A stretch of 10,304 nucleotides of DNA from an uncultured Oscillospiraceae bacterium (lineage in GTDB: Bacteria; Bacillota; Clostridia; Oscillospirales; Oscillospiraceae): positions 1 through 10,304 of the forward strand of contig CAKUHX010000051.1 of assembly GCA_934659475.1 (NCBI GenBank), written 5' to 3'. Position 1 is the first letter of the stretch, and every line of letters begins with the position of its first letter. This document shows positions 6,559 through 10,304 of the stretch, piece by piece. Both the position numbers and the translations under genes were made by a program. The notes under the pieces were generated by a model. It did no database searches. It was given only the letters and a program-made list of their open reading frames with translations, and was not told where the DNA came from.

Positions 6559-7188
6559 TCAGGAGTGGGGCGGCAGCTGCCAGCCCACCAGCAGCAGGCC
6601 GTTTCCCGCAGTGATGCGGGCGGTGTCCGACACAAAGTGGTTGCTGACACCCAGAGGGAAGTCGGCGGTGAGGGTGCCGCCGGTCAGGGGGTATTGCAGC
6701 CCCTCCAGAGTGATGGGCTCCGCCTTGCCCTCCATGCTGAACAGGGACACCAGTCCCCAGTCCACCTGCCGGGGCAGGATGAGGGTGTCGTTTTCGATGA
6801 CTGTATAGACGAAGTCCCGGTCGTAGAGATAGCCTCTGGCTCCGTGGCGGCAGAGGAAGGCCAGCCCCTGAAGGTTGGCCAGCGTGTGGTCCAGCCGGGC
6901 GCCCCCGGTGCCGCCGTATAGGTGGAACTCCGTGCAGCCCCGCTTCAGCCCCTCCCGGATGGCCAGCATGGTGTCGGTGTCGTCCTTTTCCACGGGGACG
7001 CGCACGCAGCCCTCCGGGGTGCCCTCCAGCTCCATGGAGTCGAAGTCCCCTATGACCAGATCGGGGCGCAGCCCCTCCTGTTGGCACAAAAGCAGCCCGG
7101 CGTCGGCGGCGATCTGAAGGTCGCCGGGGCGGGGGCGCTCACGCAGGCCGTAAAAGGTGCCTGCGGCATAGATAAAGCAGCGCGGCAT
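6559..7188 (-). CDS. thiN: thiamine pyrophosphokinase
   Basis: Transfers pyrophosphate from ATP to thiamine, giving thiamine pyrophosphate (TPP) and AMP; this is the salvage route to the cofactor. The 209 residues carry the family motifs in order: AADAG at 27-31, PDLVIGDFDS at 42-51, the acidic DDTDTM at 69-74, YGGTGGARLDHTLANLQ at 91-107 and GVSNHF at 180-185 in the C-terminal thiamine-binding domain. Length fits the bacterial enzyme. The start at 7188 is supported by AAAAGGAG 8 bases upstream on the minus strand. It faces rsfS and is divergent from thiT, the thiamine importer. It has its own promoter and a leader of only about 22 bases, so unlike thiT it does not carry the riboswitch. Confidence 0.95.
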   Translation of the reverse strand: MPRCFIYAAGTFYGLRERPRPGDLQIAADAGLLLCQQEGLRPDLVIGDFDSMELEGTPEGCVRVPVEKDDTDTMLAIREGLKRGCTEFHLYGGTGGARLDHTLANLQGLAFLCRHGARGYLYDRDFVYTVIENDTLILPRQVDWGLVSLFSMEGKAEPITLEGLQYPLTGGTLTADFPLGVSNHFVSDTARITAGNGLLLVGWQLPPHS

Positions 7189-7217
7189 ATGATCGGCTCC
7201 TTTTCACAGATGCCCCC

Positions 7218-7246
7218 ATTTTACCCCGGAGCGGGCGGGAATGCAA
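7218..7246 (-). promoter_or_regulatory. thiN promoter
   Basis: On the minus strand, TTGCAT (7241-7246) is followed after exactly 17 bases by TAAAAT (7218-7223). The -10 box matches five of six consensus bases; the -35 box keeps TTG. Transcription would start near 7211, giving a leader of about 22 bases before the thiN start codon. Confidence 0.6.
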
Positions 7247-7254
7247 GTGTGCTC

Positions 7255-7283
7255 TTGACAGTAGGCGGGACCGCCGCTATAAT
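7255..7283 (+). promoter_or_regulatory. consensus sigma-A promoter of thiT
   Basis: TTGACA (7255-7260) and TATAAT (7278-7283) are both perfect consensus boxes with a perfect 17-base spacer. Transcription would start near 7290, just before the TPP aptamer. The spacer contains an inverted repeat GGCGG-GA-CCGCC (7264-7275). A promoter this strong fits control by downstream attenuation. Confidence 0.9.
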
Positions 7284-7293
7284 AAAGACGACA

Positions 7294-7386
7294 ATTCCAA
7301 GGGGCGCTGGCGCAAGCCGGCTGAGATCGGAGCGTAATGCCGTTCCAGTCCCTCAGACCTGATCCGGGTAATGCCGGCGTAGGAAT
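7294..7386 (+). promoter_or_regulatory. TPP riboswitch aptamer (THI element)
   Basis: P1 pairs ATTCC (7294-7298) with GGAAT (7382-7386). P3 is CTGGC-GCAA-GCCGG (7307-7320), with a GNRA-type loop. The pyrimidine-sensing motif CTGAGA lies at 7321-7326. The pyrophosphate-sensing half reads ACCTGATC (7357-7364), then CCGGGTAATGCCGG (7364-7377) and GCGTAGG (7377-7383), all hallmark TPP sequences. It binds thiamine pyrophosphate in the nascent leader of thiT. An extra arm of about 20 bases at 7327-7347 is within normal variation for the class. Confidence 0.95.
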
Positions 7387-7410
7387 GCGAGTATATGGAC
7401 GGAGAAGGTA

Positions 7411-7447
7411 CGCCCCATTGCGCATACGCCGCGATGGGGCGTTTTTT
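7411..7447 (+). terminator. riboswitch expression-platform terminator
   Basis: CGCCCCAT (7411-7418) pairs with ATGGGGCG (7434-7441), and the stem continues inward through TGCG (7419-7422) with CGCG (7430-7433). The loop is CATACGC. Six Ts follow at 7442-7447. It lies between the aptamer and thiT and should stop transcription when TPP is bound. A competing pairing of 7376-7389 with 7421-7430 could serve as the antiterminator. Confidence 0.92.
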
Positions 7448-7493
7448 GATGCACATCGTTGGGATTGATCTTAGAAAGAAAGCTGGAGAACCT

Positions 7494-8039
7494 ATGTCAC
7501 ACCAAAAGATCCAGGCCCTGACCGAGGGGGCCGTGATGGTGGCCGCCGCCACCGCCCTGAGCTATGTCAAGCTGCTGGAGCTGCCCCAGGGGGGCAGCGT
7601 GTGCATCGGGATGCTGCCCATCTTCCTGTTCTGCGCCCGGTGGGGATGGAAGGAGAGCTTCCTTACCGCCTTTGCCTACGGAATGCTGCAGCTGATCTTC
7701 GATGGCGCCTATGCCGTGGGCCCCACCTCCATGGTGATGGACTATGTGCTGGCCTTCGGCGTGCTGGGGGTGGCCTGCTTCTTCCGGAAGATGAAGGGCG
7801 GCGTGTTCACCGGCACCGTGGTGGGCTGTGTCTGCCGCTTCGTGGTGCACTTCATCAGCGGCGTGACCATCTACCGCATCTACGAGCCCACCCAGCTGTT
7901 CAACACCACCTTTACCAACCCCTGGATCTACTCCGCCGCCTATAACGGCAGCTATGTGTTCATCGACATGGTGCTGTGCCTGGTGATCACCGCCCTGCTG
8001 TATAAACCCCTGAAGAAGTATTTTGCGCCCCAGGACTGA
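7494..8039 (+). CDS. thiT: ThiT, thiamine S-component of an ECF transporter
   Basis: Membrane protein that binds thiamine and delivers it through the shared ECF module (two ATPases and EcfT), none of which is encoded in the window. The 181 residues contain about six hydrophobic segments. Family landmarks are GGSVCIGMLPIFLFCARWG at 33-51, the DYVLAFGVLG region at 83-92, CRFVVHFISGV at 114-124 and PWIYSAAYNGSY at 143-154. From the Lactococcus ThiT structure, His119, Tyr146 and Asn151 are likely pocket residues; the acidic position is Asp83 here rather than Glu. Start ATG 7494 follows GGAG with 5-base spacing. An in-frame ATG at 7395 would translate through the terminator stem and lacks a ribosome site. 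TPP control and divergence from thiN support thiamine as substrate. Confidence 0.94.
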   Translation: MSHQKIQALTEGAVMVAAATALSYVKLLELPQGGSVCIGMLPIFLFCARWGWKESFLTAFAYGMLQLIFDGAYAVGPTSMVMDYVLAFGVLGVACFFRKMKGGVFTGTVVGCVCRFVVHFISGVTIYRIYEPTQLFNTTFTNPWIYSAAYNGSYVFIDMVLCLVITALLYKPLKKYFAPQD

Positions 8040-8063
8040 CACAATATCCTCCCTCTTTGACCA

Positions 8064-8101
8064 CCAGAGGAGCCGTCGGTTTATTCCGGCGGCTCCTCTG
8101 G
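8064..8101 (+). terminator. terminator after thiT
   Basis: A 16-base stem pairs 8064-8079 with 8086-8101 (CCAGAGGAGCCG and onward), with one G-T pair and a TTTATT loop. It begins 25 bases after the thiT stop codon. The immediate T-run is short (CTTTGG); a run of seven Ts lies about 18 bases further on. It separates thiT from the next unit. Confidence 0.72.
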
Positions 8102-8114
8102 CTTTGGCAGCCCC

Positions 8115-8144
8115 TTGCTTTTTTTGTACCGGGTCTGGTATACT
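8115..8144 (+). promoter_or_regulatory. promoter of the lipoprotein-aldehyde dehydrogenase unit
   Basis: TATACT at 8139-8144 is preceded by TGG, giving an extended -10 element (TGNTATACT). A weak -35, TTGCTT at 8115-8120, lies 18 bases upstream. It sits just after the thiT terminator and about 40 bases before the next start codon. Confidence 0.5.
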
Positions 8145-8184
8145 AAACAATAAAGTCCGTCTGTGAAGATGAAAGGAGCAGTCT

Positions 8185-8739
8185 ATGAAAAAGCTGATGT
8201 GCCTGCTGGTGGCCGGACTGACGGCGCTGTCCCTGTGCGCCTGCGCCGACAAGACGGAGCAGACGGTGTATCCCGTGGCCAAAGGGGATGCAGTATACAC
8301 CGTGGACACGGAAAACGGCACGATTTCTGACGGCACGGACCTCTATCGCTATGAGATCAGCTTCGGCGGCGGGAGCGGCAGTTGGAGAATAGATGTTACC
8401 TATCCTGACGGCTCCACCTACTGGTGGGAGGAGACGGAGAACTCCGGTACCGGGCGGTGCAGCGCGGACTTTGAGTACGGTAAATATCCGGATGCTGCGG
8501 CTCTGGCCGACGTGGTAAAAAAGGCGCGGCCTGACACAGGCCGATACCGGGGCAGCCCGGGGCTGGGAGCGGTCCTGCTGACTGTGGGCCTGTTTAATGC
8601 CATTACGCCGCGGACAAGCTGGTATCTCAGCCGGGGCTGGTATTACAAAAACGCGGAGCCTTCTGAAGCGGCCCTATTTGTCTGCCGGGCCGGAGGTGTG
8701 TTCGCGGCGGTGCTCGGCGTAGTCCTCTTTTTTGTTTGA
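8185..8739 (+). CDS. putative lipoprotein with C-terminal two-helix membrane domain (DUF6199-like)
   Basis: Function unknown. The 184 residues begin with a lipoprotein signal: MKK, a hydrophobic stretch 4-17, and a lipobox LCAC ending at Cys20. Residues 21-123 form a polar outer domain rich in Thr, Gly, Asp and aromatics (YRYEISFGGGSGSWRID, YWWEETENSG) that looks like beta structure. Two hydrophobic segments close the protein, about 125-140 and 162-184, joined by TPRTSWYLSRGWYYKNAEPSE. That PRTSWYLSxGWxYKNAEPS pattern resembles the family I recall as DUF6199; this is recalled, not searched. A lipid anchor together with a C-terminal hairpin in the membrane is unusual. AAAGGAG lies 6 bases before the ATG. 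The aldehyde dehydrogenase gene starts 14 bases after its stop codon, so both are probably one transcript. Confidence 0.8.
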   Translation: MKKLMCLLVAGLTALSLCACADKTEQTVYPVAKGDAVYTVDTENGTISDGTDLYRYEISFGGGSGSWRIDVTYPDGSTYWWEETENSGTGRCSADFEYGKYPDAAALADVVKKARPDTGRYRGSPGLGAVLLTVGLFNAITPRTSWYLSRGWYYKNAEPSEAALFVCRAGGVFAAVLGVVLFFV

Positions 8740-8753
8740 CAGGAGGGATACCC

Positions 8754-10118
8754 TTGGACATCCGACAGCTCACCGAGAGCCAGCGGGCCTATTTCAACAC
8801 CGGGGCCACCCGCCCGGCGGCCTTCCGCCGGCAGGCGCTGGAGCGGCTGGGTCACGCCCTGCGCGCCTATGAGGCGCGGCTGAACGCCGCTCTGCTGTCC
8901 GACCTGAACAAGGCCCCGGCGGAGAGCTACTTCACCGAGATGGGCATGGTGCTGGAGGAGCTGCGTTTCCAGCTGAAGCACTTCGAGGGCTGGATGCGGC
9001 CCCGGCGTGTGGCCGTCCCCCTGGCCCAATTCCCCGCAAAGGGGGAGATATTGCCGGAGCCCTACGGCTGCGTGCTCATCATGGCCCCGTGGAACTATCC
9101 GGTGCAGCTGTGCCTGATCCCGCTGCTCGGGGCCATCGCCGCGGGCAACTGCGTCATAGTGAAGCCCTCGGCCTACGCCCCCGCCAGTTCGGCCGCCATC
9201 GCAGCGCTGCTGGGGGAGATCTTCCCGCCGGAGTTCGTGGCTGTGGTAGAGGGCGGCAGGGCGGAGAACCGCACCCTTCTGGAGCAGCCCTTCGACTATA
9301 TCTTCTTCACCGGCAGCCCCGCCGTGGGGCGGGAGGTCATGGCCGCCGCGGCGAAAAACCTGACCCCCGTGACCCTGGAGTTGGGGGGCAAGAGCCCGGT
9401 GATCGTGGATCCCACCGCTGATATTCCCCTTTCCGCCCGGCGCATCGCCTTCGGCAAGGTGCTCAATGCCGGGCAGACCTGCGTGGCCCCGGACTACCTG
9501 CTGCTCCACCGGTCGGTAAAGGACACCTTTGTCCGGGAGTACCGCCGGGCACTGGAGGAGTTTTTTCCCGGCGGGGACTTTGGAGAGATGCCCTGTATCA
9601 TCAACGACAAGCACTTCCGGCGGGTCAACGGCCTGCTGGAGGGGCAGTCCATCCTGATCGGGGGAGAGCCGGACGCCGCCCGGCGGTTCATCCCCCCCAC
9701 CCTGCTGGACGAGACCGACCCGGACGCCCCGGCGATGCAGGAGGAGATCTTTGCCCCCATCCTGCCCATGCTCTGCTGGCAGGAGCGGGAGGAGGTCGTC
9801 CGCTTCATCCAGAGCAGGCCAAAACCCCTGGCCCTGTATCTGTTCACCCGGGACAGGGAAATGGAGCGGGAGATCTTTGACCGGTGCAGCTTCGGCGGCG
9901 GCTGCGTCAACGACACGATCGTCCATCTGGCCTGCTCGGGTCTGCCCTTCGGCGGTGTGGGGAACAGCGGCATGGGCAGCTACCACGGAAAGCAGAGCTT
10001 CGACACCTTTACCCACTACCGCAGCGTGCTGAAAAAGACAAACTGGCTGGATCTGCCCATGCGCTACCACCCCTACAGAGGGGAGAAGCTGCGGTGGATC
10101 AGGCGGTTCCTGAAATAG
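8754..10118 (+). CDS. aldehyde dehydrogenase, class 3-like
   Basis: NAD(P)-dependent oxidation of an aldehyde to the acid. The 454 residues match the short class 3 type (YwdH/AlkH-like), without the N-terminal extension of class 1 enzymes. Motifs in order: APWNYPVQL at 111-119 with the transition-state Asn114, KPSAYAP at 137-143 for cofactor binding, FTGSPAVG at 185-192, LELGGKSP at 208-215 with the general base Glu209, NAGQTC at 238-243 with nucleophile Cys243, EEIFAPILP at 330-338 and LPFGGVGNSGMGSYHG at 397-412. The C-terminus is basic (RGEKLRWIRRFLK), a possible membrane contact. The start is a TTG at 8754, chosen because AGGAGG at 8741-8746 is 7 bases upstream; the earlier TTG at 8736 overlaps the previous stop codon and has no such site. 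Substrate is unknown; long-chain or aromatic aldehydes are typical of the type. Confidence 0.93.
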   Translation: MDIRQLTESQRAYFNTGATRPAAFRRQALERLGHALRAYEARLNAALLSDLNKAPAESYFTEMGMVLEELRFQLKHFEGWMRPRRVAVPLAQFPAKGEILPEPYGCVLIMAPWNYPVQLCLIPLLGAIAAGNCVIVKPSAYAPASSAAIAALLGEIFPPEFVAVVEGGRAENRTLLEQPFDYIFFTGSPAVGREVMAAAAKNLTPVTLELGGKSPVIVDPTADIPLSARRIAFGKVLNAGQTCVAPDYLLLHRSVKDTFVREYRRALEEFFPGGDFGEMPCIINDKHFRRVNGLLEGQSILIGGEPDAARRFIPPTLLDETDPDAPAMQEEIFAPILPMLCWQEREEVVRFIQSRPKPLALYLFTRDREMEREIFDRCSFGGGCVNDTIVHLACSGLPFGGVGNSGMGSYHGKQSFDTFTHYRSVLKKTNWLDLPMRYHPYRGEKLRWIRRFLK

Positions 10119-10180
10119 GCAGAACAGGAAAAATTATATCCCAATTTCATTTCGTGTTCCTTTGCAGAAGACATATCAGT

Positions 10181-10211
10181 GTTCCCCGCCCCCCTGCGGG
10201 AGCGGGGAAAC
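10181..10211. repeat. GC-rich hairpin downstream of aldehyde dehydrogenase
   Basis: TTCCCCGC (10182-10189) pairs with GCGGGGAA (10202-10209), with an inner CCC-TGC-GGG. It is flanked by AAACAAG and not by a T-run, so it is not a convincing intrinsic terminator on either strand. Its inner sequence CCCTGCGGGAG (10192-10202) is the exact complement of CTCCCGCAGGG at 10246-10256. Confidence 0.6.
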
Positions 10212-10239
10212 AAGAATAAGAATACAGCAGCTTGTCAAA

Positions 10240-10291
10240 AAAGCCCTCCCGCAGGGAGTTCCGCCACCCGCAGGTGGCGGAATAAGGCTTT
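10240..10291. repeat. three-way junction palindrome element
   Basis: An outer stem AAAGCC (10240-10245) pairs with GGCTTT (10286-10291). Inside it lie two hairpins back to back: CTCCC-GCA-GGGAG (10246-10258) and TTCCGCCACC-CGCA-GGTGGCGGAA (10259-10282, a perfect 10-base stem). Only TAA (10283-10285) is unpaired at the junction. The 10119-10304 tail shows no coding frame that I can support. Confidence 0.65.
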
Positions 10292-10304
10292 GATCCGTCA
10301 TTTC

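Noticed and set aside
7395..7493. In-frame ATG that would extend ThiT by 33 residues
   Set aside because: It has no ribosome site, lies between the aptamer and the terminator, and would translate the terminator stem. The ATG at 7494 has GGAG at 5 bases and begins where ThiT homologues begin.
8736..8753. TTG at 8736 as start of the aldehyde dehydrogenase
   Set aside because: It overlaps the previous stop codon region and places the AGGAGG inside the gene. The TTG at 8754 has that site at ideal spacing.
10181..10211. Hairpin as intrinsic terminator of the aldehyde dehydrogenase unit
   Set aside because: It is followed by AAACAAG on the plus strand and no T-run on the minus strand, so it is listed as a repeat only.

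Overview
The window is a GC-rich (by eye about 60%), densely coded stretch of a low-GC-phylum type genome: Shine-Dalgarno boxes are strong (AGGAGG, AAAGGAG), promoters are sigma-A like, and the gene set and order are those of Clostridia. GC-rich protein-coding sequence, a NadD-YqeK fusion, an ECF thiamine S-component under a TPP riboswitch, and intergenic palindromes of the TGTCATTCCG and TAGGG types all suggest a gut Oscillospiraceae-like member (Flavonifractor, Oscillibacter, Lawsonibacter or a relative). The family placement is inference; no rRNA or marker comparison was possible.

Layout. Positions 1-2591 carry a plus-strand housekeeping run: the tail of a membrane-anchored zinc-ribbon protein, ftsY, rph and rdgB. 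A 220-base gap follows that contains a 103-base element which folds completely into a four-way junction. Next is yhbY, a 233-base gap filled with GC-rich palindromes, and a tightly spaced group nadD-yqeK (one fused gene), an LCP-family cell-wall ligase gene and rsfS. A hairpin at 6517-6551 is shared by rsfS and the convergent gene thiN. The thiN and thiT genes are divergent, and the -35 boxes of their promoters lie 8 bases apart. thiT alone is preceded by a TPP riboswitch with a textbook intrinsic terminator. A terminator and a new promoter then separate thiT from a two-gene unit: a putative lipoprotein with a two-helix C-terminal membrane domain (DUF6199-like) and a class 3-type aldehyde dehydrogenase. 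The last 186 bases hold more branched palindromes.

How the genes work together. FtsY (membrane targeting), RNase PH (tRNA 3' ends), YhbY and RsfS (large ribosomal subunit assembly and silencing) form a translation theme. RdgB and NadD-YqeK form a nucleotide theme: removal of non-canonical NTPs, NAD synthesis and probable Ap4A breakdown. ThiT and ThiN form a thiamine salvage pair, import followed by pyrophosphorylation to TPP, with TPP feeding back on import. The LCP gene between nadD-yqeK and rsfS follows the order I recall from many clostridia.

The coding genes are largely recognisable families. The least explained material is intergenic: a perfectly closed four-way junction element, an inverted pair of 25-base palindromes whose stems differ by compensating changes, and a three-way junction element near the right edge. 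I see no CRISPR array, prophage, transposase, rRNA or tRNA gene.
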